Positions 1 to 5,626 of a stretch of DNA of 6,446 nucleotides are shown piece by piece. Each line of letters starts with the position of its first letter. Positions within the stretch are counted from its first letter, which is position 1. The notes under the pieces are model-generated. The model was not told the DNA's origin. It ran no database searches and saw only the letters and a list, made by a program, of their open reading frames with translations. The position numbers and the translations under genes were made by a program. This stretch comes from Clostridia bacterium (lineage in GTDB: Bacteria > Bacillota_A > Clostridia > Christensenellales > Aristaeellaceae). Location: NCBI GenBank assembly GCA_017509065.1, contig JAFWQM010000097.1:1-6446 (forward strand). Direction: 5' to 3'.

Positions 1-16
1 CCGCCCGGCCTCCGCT

Positions 17-41
17 AAAAACAATCCACCGGATTGTTTTT
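17..41. repeat. Perfect hairpin, terminator-like or dispersed repeat unit
   Basis: AAAAACAATCC, a 3-nt ACC loop, and GGATTGTTTTT form a perfect 11-bp stem. The A-run on one side and T-run on the other would let it act as an intrinsic terminator in either direction. GC-rich flanks with GGCC on both outer sides (7-10 and 52-55) and partly matching bases between suggest a larger symmetric unit of about 7-55. No gene end is visible before it, so the upstream gene it might terminate lies outside the window. The symmetry would also fit a dispersed intergenic repeat. From 42 to 180 I see only minor inverted repeats (73-79 with 86-92; 109-113 with 119-123) and no gene. Confidence 0.6.
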
Positions 42-180
42 CGAGCGCTTCGGCCCCAGTATTCCTGCGGTTTCGTTCCTTGTCTGGAACGATTTCTCAT
101 CCCGCATCTGAATTCACGATTCAATTGGGCGAGCAATAATGCTGTAAAGCGTCAAAATCATGGCAAGGATTGGGGACTTG

Positions 181-210
181 TTGACGATTCCGCCCTTCAG
201 GTGGTACAAT
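181..210 (+). promoter_or_regulatory. Sigma-A-type promoter with extended -10
   Basis: The -35 element TTGACG (181-186) is followed by an 18-nt spacer and the -10 element TACAAT (205-210). A TG at 202-203 supplies the extended -10 motif. Initiation would fall near 217, about 50 nt before the start codon at 266. This is the obvious promoter for the solute-binding-like gene. Confidence 0.75.
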
Positions 211-265
211 AGAAAAAAGCGGAAAAGAAACGCTTTGATTTGTTTTTGAAGGAGCGTCGTCAGCC

Positions 266-985
266 ATGCGGATCAAAACGCCCGTCAATCAGGAGACCTT
301 GAAGCATCACATCTCCTACAACACCTGGAAATACGTGGTGATGGCGGTGTGTGTGGTGATGGGCTGGAGCCTGATTTATACCACCACCGCGTACCGTTCG
401 CCGCAGGACAAGCGAATCGACGTGTACATTCAGTCCAACATCGGTTCCCAGCAGATGATCGACGCGTTCCTGGAGCCTGTTTGGAAGCAGACAGTGCCGG
501 AGATGGAAACGGTGTCCTCCGTGGTGCTGACCGATGTGGACGACTATACCACAACCATGCAGCTGATGGCGTATATGGCGGCAGGCGAGGCCGATATTTA
601 TTTCCTTTCCGAGCAGTATTTCAAATCCTATGCCAGCCAGGGCGGATTCCTGCCGCTGGAGGATCTGGTGGCTGACGGCACGATCAGCGTGGACGATGTC
701 GATCTCTCCAAAGGATACGTCGCCTTTGTGGAAGAATACGATAATGACGGACTGCCTGTGAAGACCAGTCAGCATCTTTTCGGAATACCGCTCGAAAGCT
801 TCTACGGCTTCATGAACGGAATGCAGATCGACAATCGCGGGATGTACGCCGTGATTACCATAAATAATCAAAACGACGCGAATGTGATTCCTTTTTTCAA
901 CGCGCTGCTCGAAGCGGGGCGCGGCGAACAGGAGGATTGGATGACCGATCAGACCGAGCCGGAAAACACGGAGCGGGCAGTATGA
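266..985 (+). CDS. Membrane-anchored protein resembling a solute-binding-protein lobe
   Basis: The product is 239 aa. A short basic cytoplasmic tail is followed by one hydrophobic segment at about residues 22-41, so the rest should face outside. No good lipobox is present: the only Cys in the segment (29) follows Val, so a signal anchor is more likely than a lipoprotein. Residues 50-150 look like the N-terminal lobe of a family 1 extracellular solute-binding protein: a beta strand IDVYIQS, a helix with DDYTTTMQLMAYMAAGEADIY, then GGFLPLEDL, the usual pattern around the ligand cleft. Full binding proteins are about 400 aa, so the second lobe is missing. The C-terminus is acidic and polar. An AAGGAG at 249-254 sits 11 nt before the ATG. 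A terminator closes the gene at once, so it is probably monocistronic. The substrate is unknown, and no transporter permease or ATPase is nearby. Confidence 0.85.
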   Translation: MRIKTPVNQETLKHHISYNTWKYVVMAVCVVMGWSLIYTTTAYRSPQDKRIDVYIQSNIGSQQMIDAFLEPVWKQTVPEMETVSSVVLTDVDDYTTTMQLMAYMAAGEADIYFLSEQYFKSYASQGGFLPLEDLVADGTISVDDVDLSKGYVAFVEEYDNDGLPVKTSQHLFGIPLESFYGFMNGMQIDNRGMYAVITINNQNDANVIPFFNALLEAGRGEQEDWMTDQTEPENTERAV

Positions 986-990
986 CGTTC

Positions 991-1020
991 AACGGCGTGC
1001 GCGGACCTGCACGCCGTTTT
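991..1020 (+). terminator. Intrinsic terminator after the solute-binding-like gene
   Basis: AACGGCGTGC (991-1000) pairs perfectly over 10 bp with GCACGCCGTT (1009-1018) across an 8-nt loop, and the RNA would end in four U. It starts 5 nt after the stop codon and ends only 25 nt before the nrdG start. The GC-rich stem is strong but the U-tract is short, so partial readthrough into nrdG is plausible. Confidence 0.75.
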
Positions 1021-1045
1021 CTGCGGAGAAAGAAGGACGGAGGAT

Positions 1046-1552
1046 ATGAAGATTCAAATTGCCGGAACAGTGAACGACAGCATCGTGGACGGGCCGGGCC
1101 TGCGCTACGCGGTCTTCGTGCAGGGCTGCTCCCACCATTGCCCCGGGTGCCACAACCCCGAAACCCATGATCCTGCGGGCGGCCATGAAGAGGAGACGGA
1201 AAACCTGATCGCCAAAATGAAAAAAAACCCGCTGCTCTCCGGCATCACCCTGTCCGGAGGCGAACCGATGGAGCAGCCCATGCCATGCCTGGAGCTGGCG
1301 AAAGCCGCGCACGCAAGCATGATGAACGTATGGTGCTATACCGGATACACGTGGGAAGAACTGACGCGGCAGAGCGACCCCGACCGCATGGCCCTGTTGC
1401 ATGAGGTGGACGTGCTTGTGGATGGGCCGTTCGTTATGGCGCTCAAATCCCTGGAGCTCAATTACTGCGGCAGCAAAAACCAGCGGCTCATCGACGTGCC
1501 CGCATCGCTGCGTGAAAACAAAGTGGTGCTTTGGATGCCGCCGGTGTGGTAA
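1046..1552 (+). CDS. nrdG: Anaerobic ribonucleotide reductase activating protein (radical SAM)
   Basis: A 168-aa radical SAM activase. NrdG uses a [4Fe-4S] cluster and S-adenosylmethionine to place the glycyl radical on the class III ribonucleotide reductase NrdD, which makes deoxynucleotides without oxygen in the cytoplasm. The cluster motif C28-x3-C32-x2-C35 lies in QGCSHHCPGCHNPETHD, very close to known NrdG proteins. The SAM-binding SGGEP is at 70-74. WCYTGYTWEEL (96-106), VDVLVDGPF (121-129) and GSKNQRLIDV (142-151) are family signatures. Length fits the family (about 150-170 aa). The start is preceded by AAGGACGGAGG; AAGGA at 1033-1037 gives 8-nt spacing, while GGAGG at 1039-1043 would be very close. 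nrdD, often adjacent, is not in the window. No promoter is visible between the preceding terminator and this gene. Confidence 0.93.
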   Translation: MKIQIAGTVNDSIVDGPGLRYAVFVQGCSHHCPGCHNPETHDPAGGHEEETENLIAKMKKNPLLSGITLSGGEPMEQPMPCLELAKAAHASMMNVWCYTGYTWEELTRQSDPDRMALLHEVDVLVDGPFVMALKSLELNYCGSKNQRLIDVPASLRENKVVLWMPPVW

Positions 1553-1578
1553 CTCCCGCGTTTTAAACCGCAGGGTTA

Positions 1579-1607
1579 TTGCAATTCGGTTTTGGCTGTG
1601 TTATAAT
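1579..1607 (+). promoter_or_regulatory. Near-consensus extended -10 promoter for smpB-ssrA
   Basis: TTGCAA (1579-1584), a 17-nt spacer and a perfect TATAAT (1602-1607), with an extended -10 TG at 1599-1600. Initiation would be near 1614, about 40 nt before smpB. This is the best promoter in the window and would serve smpB and probably the tmRNA gene. I see no separate strong promoter for ssrA in the 17-nt gap after smpB, though one inside smpB is possible. Confidence 0.85.
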
Positions 1608-1652
1608 CGTTCCCGTTAGAAGACCGAAGATGGAGGAAAGGAGGCGCTGCCG

Positions 1653-2126
1653 ATGGCGAAGAAAAAAGGCGTGAAGCCCATTGCGCAGAACAAAAAGGCG
1701 CGCCACGATTTCTTCATCGAAGAAAGCATCGAATGCGGGATCGAGCTGAAAGGGACGGAAGTCAAGTCCATGCGCCAGGGGAAGGTGAACCTGAAGGAGA
1801 GCTTCGCCATGGTGAAGAACGGCGAAATCTTCGTTCAGGGTATGCACATCAGTCCTTACGAGCAGGGCAACATCTTCAACACAGACCCGCTGCGGCCAAA
1901 GCGCCTGCTGCTCCACAAGAGCGAGATCCGCAAACTGGGCAGCGCGGTGCAGCGTCAGGGCTACGCGCTTGTGCCACTGGATGTGTATCTGAAGGACGGG
2001 CGAATGAAGCTGAACTTGGGCCTTTGCATCGGCAAGCATTTGCACGACAAGCGCGAAAGCACAGCCGAACGCGATGTGAAGCGCGAAATGGCGCGGATGG
2101 TGCGTACGAACAACCGGAGCGAATAA
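1653..2126 (+). CDS. smpB: SsrA-binding protein SmpB
   Basis: 157 aa, the normal SmpB length. SmpB binds the tRNA-like domain of tmRNA, delivers it to stalled ribosomes, and its C-terminal tail reads the empty mRNA channel during trans-translation. Visible family features are the N-terminal strand ARHDFFIEE (16-24), the highly conserved [22 protein letters not shown] (29-50, RNA-binding OB-fold), the SPYEQGN loop (67-73), [12 protein letters not shown] (81-92), and the basic tail after HDKR (131-134), which ends [18 protein letters not shown] at 1637-1644 lies 8 nt before the ATG, an ideal ribosome binding site. The stop is 17 nt before the 5' end of tmRNA, and adjacency of the two partners is common in Firmicutes. 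Confidence 0.97.
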   Translation: MAKKKGVKPIAQNKKARHDFFIEESIECGIELKGTEVKSMRQGKVNLKESFAMVKNGEIFVQGMHISPYEQGNIFNTDPLRPKRLLLHKSEIRKLGSAVQRQGYALVPLDVYLKDGRMKLNLGLCIGKHLHDKRESTAERDVKREMARMVRTNNRSE

Positions 2127-2143
2127 ATCGCTCCGCAATTCAT

Positions 2144-2491
2144 GGGGGTGCACTGGTTTCGACGGGGATCGTCGGAGGTATGGTAAGCGAGCCGCGGACC
2201 CTGGCCGCGTTAAAACGGGGAAATTAAAATCAACTGACAACAATCAGTACGCTTTCGCTGCCTGATTAGGCGGCGCGTCGACACTGAGCGCCTACGGCTC
2301 AGCCCACCGGCGTCATTGATGTAGGGAACGGGACGGCGAGGGCTCCGGCGCCGCCCGGCTCAAGGAGCTACTGAACCCGCAAGCCCGACAGGGGGCGCGC
2401 GGGAGAGGGAATGTCAAAACCCTGCCTGCGCTCGGAGAAAACCATGCAGCTGAATCTTCGGACAGGAGTTCGATTCTCCTCACCTCCACCA
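2144..2491 (+). ncRNA. ssrA: Transfer-messenger RNA (tmRNA)
   Basis: A complete one-piece tmRNA of 348 nt, the rescue RNA that enters stalled ribosomes as alanyl-tmRNA and then serves as template for a degradation tag. The 5' end GGGGGTG (2144-2150) pairs with CACCTCC (2481-2487), including one G-U pair, to form the acceptor stem. The canonical CTGGTTTCGAC follows in the D-like region. At the 3' end a T-arm (AGGAG, TTCGATT loop, CTCCT) is followed by discriminator A and encoded CCA (2489-2491). Between them lie the tag reading frame and GC-rich inverted segments of the pseudoknot region, which I did not fold in detail. The partner smpB is just upstream, and its own terminator follows. The 3' end of ssrA is a frequent integration site, and an accessory segment begins right after it. 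Confidence 0.96.
2236..2265 (+). other. tmRNA tag reading frame (proteolysis tag ADNNQYAFAA)
   Basis: The resume codon is inferred as GAC (2236-2238) by matching TCAACT-GAC here with ATAACT-GGC in Bacillus subtilis tmRNA. The frame encodes DNNQYAFAA and stops at TGA (2263-2265). With the alanine carried by tmRNA, the tag is ADNNQYAFAA. The AA ending fits recognition by ClpXP-type proteases. The aromatic residue in the AFAA end replaces the Leu of ALAA tags. A second TAG lies nearby but out of frame. Confidence 0.8.
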
Positions 2492-2494
2492 CCC

Positions 2495-2537
2495 AACAAC
2501 CCTAACTTTGATACGAAGTTGGGGTTGTTACTTTTTT
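2495..2537 (+). terminator. Intrinsic terminator of ssrA
   Basis: AACAACCCTAACTT (2495-2508) pairs with AAGTTGGGGTTGTT (2516-2529) over 14 bp including one G-U pair, with a 7-nt loop. A six-T run follows at 2532-2537. It begins 3 nt after the encoded CCA and marks the last clear host-type signal before the accessory segment. Confidence 0.92.
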
Positions 2538-2745
2538 GCTCGGAAAGGTACATATTATTGGGTTTTGTACTTTGCTCCGTGTAAACCGGGTTCTTTTTCA
2601 GGCTCTTTTTTTCAGATTTTTCCGGTTGGAAAAACCATTTTTACACGGAACACGCAAAAACCTCTTTCTTCCATTACCTTTTGTTACCTTTCTGATAAAG
2701 TGTTACATTCCGTGTAAAAGCCTCTGCCCGGAAAAAAGATGGAAT
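2538..2745. other. AT-rich intergenic junction between ssrA and the accessory genes
   Basis: About 210 bases with no convincing gene; the short open frames here have no ribosome binding site and no recognisable protein. Composition shifts visibly to AT-rich with long T-runs. It contains an imperfect 8-bp inverted repeat (2545-2552 with 2566-2573), three copies of TCCGTGTAAA, and a tandem 10-bp motif reading AAAGGTAACA then AAAGGTAATG on the minus strand (about 2672-2691). This is the likeliest place for the left end of an element integrated behind ssrA, but no boundary can be fixed from one sequence. Confidence 0.5.
2576..2719. repeat. Three copies of TCCGTGTAAA, two forming a perfect 12-bp inverted repeat
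   Basis: Copies: TCCGTGTAAA at 2576-2585 (plus), TTTTACACGGAA at 2639-2650 (inverted), TTCCGTGTAAAA at 2708-2719 (plus). The last two are perfect reverse complements over 12 bp, separated by 57 bases. The arrangement suits a repeated protein-binding site, for example at a recombination site or operator, better than a hairpin. No known regulator motif is recognised. Confidence 0.6.
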
Positions 2746-2768
2746 AAAAAAAGCGGCATTACGCCGCT
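2746..2768 (-). terminator. Intrinsic terminator after the HTH/zinc-ribbon gene
   Basis: Read on the minus strand: AGCGGC, loop GTAAT, GCCGCT, then a T-run (seven A on the plus strand at 2746-2752, the last shared with the stem). It sits 6 bases beyond the stop of the small HTH gene and ends the leftmost minus-strand unit. Confidence 0.8.
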
Positions 2769-2774
2769 CGGGGA

Positions 2775-3029
2775 CTATTGGTTTTTGGCTTTCTGAATAT
2801 TCCACCAGTCTGTTTTGCACCTGACGCAGCAGAACCGCTGGGTCGATCTTGCAGTCTTTGGGAGATACCGATTGCACATCGCGCACCTCCTTCTCACCTT
2901 CTGATTTCTGTAGCGGGACATAAACATTTTCGCAGCAGCCAGCGTCACGCCGGTTTCCTCTGCGATCTCCCTGTACGTTTTTCCGTCGACTCTCATTTCC
3001 ATAACTCGCTGTTTTTGCTGGTTTGTCAT
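2775..3029 (-). CDS. Small sigma-70-region-4-like HTH protein with zinc-ribbon WW module
   Basis: 84 aa from the chosen start. Residues 1-42 (MTNQQKQRVMEMRVDGKTYREIAEETGV...) form a helix-turn-helix like sigma-70 region 4 or a resolvase-type HTH. The C-terminal half holds C49-x2-C52 and C68-x2-C71 (plus C67) in RCAMC...RFCCVRCKTDWWN, a probable zinc site followed by paired Trp. This resembles a small HTH family with an FCSxxCRxxWW ending that I know from clostridial mobile elements next to recombinases. It is probably a DNA-binding accessory or regulatory protein; the exact role is unknown. An ATG five codons upstream (3044) is possible, but GGAGG overlaps those codons and lies 8 nt before the ATG at 3029, so the shorter form is preferred. 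A terminator follows. No good promoter was found; readthrough from the recombinases is possible. Confidence 0.75.
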   Translation of the reverse strand: MTNQQKQRVMEMRVDGKTYREIAEETGVTLAAAKMFMSRYRNQKVRRRCAMCNRYLPKTARSTQRFCCVRCKTDWWNIQKAKNQ

Positions 3030-3078
3030 CGTATGCTCCTCCATTCGTATGATTTGTTTGTGCCATCGCTATCCCATA

Positions 3079-3111
3079 ATCCACAGGACAAAAACTGCCT
3101 GTTTGGCAACC
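3079..3111. repeat. 33-bp direct repeat, copy A (downstream of the recombinase pair)
   Basis: ATCCACAGGACAAAAA (3079-3094), six differing bases, then GTTTGGCAACC (3101-3111). A second copy with the same spacing lies at 5627-5659; 27 of 33 positions match. On the transcribed (minus) strand each copy follows an intrinsic terminator directly and precedes a gene start. The ATCCACA part is one base from a DnaA box (TAATCCACA at 3077-3085). Function unknown: recombinase attachment or resolution site, regulator binding site, or duplicated intergenic DNA. Confidence 0.8.
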
Positions 3112-3120
3112 AGTGCCAAA
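3102..3120. promoter_or_regulatory. Operator-like palindrome
   Basis: TTTGGCA (3102-3108), spacer ACCAG, TGCCAAA (3114-3120): perfect 7-bp arms around 5 bases, the size expected for a dimeric HTH regulator. It overlaps the right end of direct-repeat copy A and lies about 75 bases upstream of the small HTH gene. Copy B keeps only the TTTGGCA half. Which protein binds, if any, is not known; the XRE protein and the small HTH protein are the local candidates. Confidence 0.5.
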
Positions 3121-3153
3121 AGAAAATGGTCAGAGCGTTAATCTGCTCTGACC
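3118..3153 (-). terminator. Intrinsic terminator overlapping the end of the recombinase gene
   Basis: On the minus strand, GGTCAGAGC pairs with GCTCTGACC over 9 bp (3145-3153 with 3128-3136) around an 8-nt loop, followed by ATTTTCTTTT. The stop codon TAA of the recombinase (3138-3140) lies in the loop, so the last codons form one arm. It separates the recombinases from the small HTH gene. Confidence 0.78.
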
Positions 3154-4730
3154 GTGATCGTATTCTCTCCCCGGAAAAGGAATTCCGCGCTGCCATCCGA
3201 ACGAATCGTCACCTGCGTGACGAGCAGGTTCCAAGCCTGTTCATTCCAAACTGCTATGGGCTCCTGCTGAGAACGCAGGCTCTCGACAAAGCACTGGATT
3301 TCCTTGCTCCGGATGACCCGGCTTTCCCGTTCCTCCTTCAGACGCGTGAGCCTTGCGTCAGCTTTCCGGTAACGCTCATCCAGCGCACTGGCTTTCTTGT
3401 CAAACTCCTCGGTCGTCATTTTGGAAGCAGCCCTTTCCCGGATCAGGGCCTTGTTCCTTTCAACGACGATGGTTCTTTCTTCATCGGTTTGCTCGATTTT
3501 TTCATCAATCGCGCTGGTATCAGCCAGCATTTCAGCCAATTCCCGCGTTTCCTCAATGATTGCTGTTTTGGATCGATACAGAATATCCGCCGCCTTAATG
3601 AAAAGCGCTTTGATTGTTTCCTCTGTAAGGGCTGGCGTTGTACAAGGAGCGGACTTGTCTTTGCTGTATTTCCGGTTACAACGCCAGACCACTTTCCTGC
3701 CGGGTTGGTTGGAATGCCAAACTTTCTGACCATAATAGCCGCCGCAGTCACCGCAGATCACCCGTGATGCGAAGAGGCTGTTGCCGCTAAAAGCGCGACC
3801 GATCTTTTTCCTCCGGCGCAGTTCCATTTGCACCTGCTCAAATTCCTGCGCCGGGATGATCGCTTCGTGATTGCCTTCCACGTAATACTGCTGCACTTCG
3901 CCGTTATTCACTTTATGTTTTTTTGTCAGGAAGTCAACGGTGAATGTCTTCTGCAAAAGGGCGTCACCCCTGTATTTTTCATTGGACAGAATGTTGGTCA
4001 CCGTGGACTCATACCATTTTTTCTTCCCACTCGGCGATAGGATGCCATTCTCCTCGAGCATGTGACATATGCCTATGGGTGCCATCCCCTCCATAAACTT
4101 CCGGTAAATCAGGCGGACGATTTCAGCCTGTTCTTTGTTTACCACCAGATTGCCGTCCGGGCCTTTGTCATAGCCGAGGAATGTGCTGTAAGCAATGCTC
4201 ACCTTGCCGTCAGCCATCCGTTTACGGTACCCCCAAGTGACGTTCTCGGAAATGCTCCGGCTTTCCTCCTGGGCAAGGCTGCTCATGATGGTCAGCAGCA
4301 ATTCGCCTTTTCCGTCAAAAGTCCAGATGTTTTCTTTCTCGAAAAAGCATTCTACGCCATGCTCTTTCAGCTTCCGGATGGTGGTCAGGCTGTCCACAGT
4401 ATTCCGGGCAAAGCGGCTGACGCTCTTGGTGACGATCAGATCGATTTTCCCGGCAAGGGCGTCTACCACCATTTCGTTGAACCCATCACGGTGCTTTGTT
4501 GAGACCGCGCTGATGCCCTCATCGGTATACACCCTGACGAATTCCCAATCCGCATGGGAATGAATGAAGCGGGTGTAGTAGTCCACTTGGGCTTCATAAC
4601 TGGTGTATTGCTCCTCCGAATCCGTACTGACGCGGGCATACCCAGCAACCCTGCGCTTTGCCGTTGTAAGGATAGGCGCTGTGGTGAAAATATTCTTTGT
4701 TGGCGGTATCGCCGTAATCGTCTTAGCCAT
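3138..4730 (-). CDS. Large serine recombinase (site-specific integrase/resolvase family)
   Basis: 530 aa, full length for a large serine recombinase, which cuts and rejoins DNA through a phosphoserine link to integrate or excise an element. N-terminal resolvase domain, about 26-165: YARVS with catalytic Ser35 and Arg33, then SVSRFARN (103-110) with conserved Arg106 and Arg109, then SLAQEESRSISEN (151-163) leading into helix E. Recombinase domain, about 180-300 (FLGYDKGPDGNLVV... ILSNEKYRGDALLQKTF). Zinc-ribbon Cys326, Cys329, Cys351 and Cys363. A charged coiled coil at about 380-470 fits the subunit-interaction region. No lesion is seen, so it is probably active. AGGAGG lies 4 nt before the ATG, inside the end of the upstream recombinase remnant; the genes overlap by 8 bases, so translation is probably coupled. 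A terminator overlaps the stop. Its att sites are unknown. Confidence 0.93.
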   Translation of the reverse strand: MAKTITAIPPTKNIFTTAPILTTAKRRVAGYARVSTDSEEQYTSYEAQVDYYTRFIHSHADWEFVRVYTDEGISAVSTKHRDGFNEMVVDALAGKIDLIVTKSVSRFARNTVDSLTTIRKLKEHGVECFFEKENIWTFDGKGELLLTIMSSLAQEESRSISENVTWGYRKRMADGKVSIAYSTFLGYDKGPDGNLVVNKEQAEIVRLIYRKFMEGMAPIGICHMLEENGILSPSGKKKWYESTVTNILSNEKYRGDALLQKTFTVDFLTKKHKVNNGEVQQYYVEGNHEAIIPAQEFEQVQMELRRRKKIGRAFSGNSLFASRVICGDCGGYYGQKVWHSNQPGRKVVWRCNRKYSKDKSAPCTTPALTEETIKALFIKAADILYRSKTAIIEETRELAEMLADTSAIDEKIEQTDEERTIVVERNKALIRERAASKMTTEEFDKKASALDERYRKADARLTRLKEERESRVIRSKEIQCFVESLRSQQEPIAVWNEQAWNLLVTQVTIRSDGSAEFLFRGENTITVRAD

Positions 4731-5606
4731 GGTGCCTCCTATACGCGTTTTGTCGTGCTTTTTCTCTCATTTCATCTGTCCAGCTTTCAGCCCTGGAGCG
4801 ATCCTGCCACTCAAGGGAAAGTACCTTACCATCCATCATGTGAAGTTCCAGTGTGTTTGGCCCGGAAGCAATGATGTATTCAACCTGATTTTTAAATACT
4901 TCCGGAATCCACATGTCCAGCCCCAATGCTTCAGCAATGACAGTTTTCAACACGGTTTCAGGGATTTTCTTACTTTGGCAGTACTGTTTTCCCTCTATGT
5001 AGTACGTTGGGCATACCCAGGCGCTTCCCCGTCTGACGCTGACCCGGCTGAAATTCTTACCGCAGTTGGGACAGCGAATCATACCGGAAAGTTCACTGGT
5101 CTGTCCGCCCGTTCTGCCGGAATTCTTCTCAGCTAAATCAGCCAGCCGTTGCTGCACTGTCTCAAATGTTTTCAGGTCAATCAATGCAGGGTGCGTTTCT
5201 GTGACGTAGTATTGAGTGAGCTCTCCTTGGTTGGGAAGCCGCTTTTTCTCCAGGTGATTATTGATGAATGTTTTCTGGAGTAGAGCGTTTCCAATGTATT
5301 TTTCGTTTTTCAACATGTCACTTATCCGGGTGCTTTTCCACTTACCACCCAGAGCGCCGAAGTGTCCGGAGCGATTGAGCCAACGTGCGACAGAGTTCAG
5401 GGTATCCCCCCTGGCCACCCGTTCAAACACCTCTTTAGCAATCGGCCCTTCAACAGGATCGATCTCAACTTTGTCTTTTGTTATCCTGTAGCCAAACATG
5501 AAACGCCAGCACATGATCTCGCCCTGCTCGTAAGCAGACCTAATGCGCCATTTCTGGTTATCGCTGGCTGATTTGCTTTCCTCCTGAGCAAATCTGAAGG
5601 AGCCAT
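4723..5606 (-). pseudogene. Second large serine recombinase, catalytic domain deleted
   Basis: Homology to large serine recombinases begins at AQEESKSASDNQKWRIRSAY (coding from about 5592) and runs to the end: recombinase domain (FGYRITKDKVEIDP... LKNEKYIGNALLQKTF) and zinc ribbon with CPNC, a third Cys in WVC and a fourth in QYC. The N-terminal domain with the catalytic Ser and the SxxR motif is absent. A plausible native start survives at 5606: AAGGAG, 10 nt, ATGGCTCCT (MAPS). It is in a different frame from the homologous part and ends after about 40 codons. I infer an internal deletion of roughly 450 bases with frameshift. An in-frame ATG at 5514 could give a 263-aa protein with only DNA-binding parts, but its ribosome binding site is poor. 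The 3' end (TAA at 4723-4725) overlaps the intact recombinase and carries its ribosome binding site. Confidence 0.82.
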
Positions 5607-5625
5607 AATCGTTCCACTCCTTCAG
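5594..5625. repeat. 9-bp perfect inverted repeat burying a ribosome binding site
   Basis: CTGAAGGAG (5594-5602) and CTCCTTCAG (5617-5625) are perfect reverse complements around 14 bases. In minus-strand RNA the upstream arm contains the AAGGAG ribosome binding site and the loop contains the ATG at 5606, so folding would hide the site. It lies exactly between direct-repeat copy B and the start of recombinase homology. It could be translational control, or an accident of the deletion that brought CTCCTTCAG here. Confidence 0.65.
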
Positions 5626-5626
5626 T

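Noticed and set aside
260..871. Minus-strand open frame of about 200 codons opposite the solute-binding-like gene
   Set aside because: His-rich composition is the mirror of the plus-strand codons; the plus frame has promoter, ribosome binding site, membrane anchor and terminator.
1555..1575. Possible terminator after nrdG
   Set aside because: CCCGCG can pair with CGCAGGG only with a bulge, and no real U-run follows; too weak to call.
1563..2243. Minus-strand open frame of about 226 codons opposite smpB
   Set aside because: It is antisense to an unmistakable smpB and runs into the tmRNA gene; no protein family is seen.
2144..2491. Short protein-coding frames across the tmRNA
   Set aside because: The tmRNA ends, T-arm, CCA and tag frame are complete; other frames here are incidental.
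2778..3767. Long plus-strand open frame of about 330 codons
   Set aside because: It lies antisense to the recombinase and the small HTH gene, has no ribosome binding site and no recognisable domain; the minus-strand proteins explain the region.
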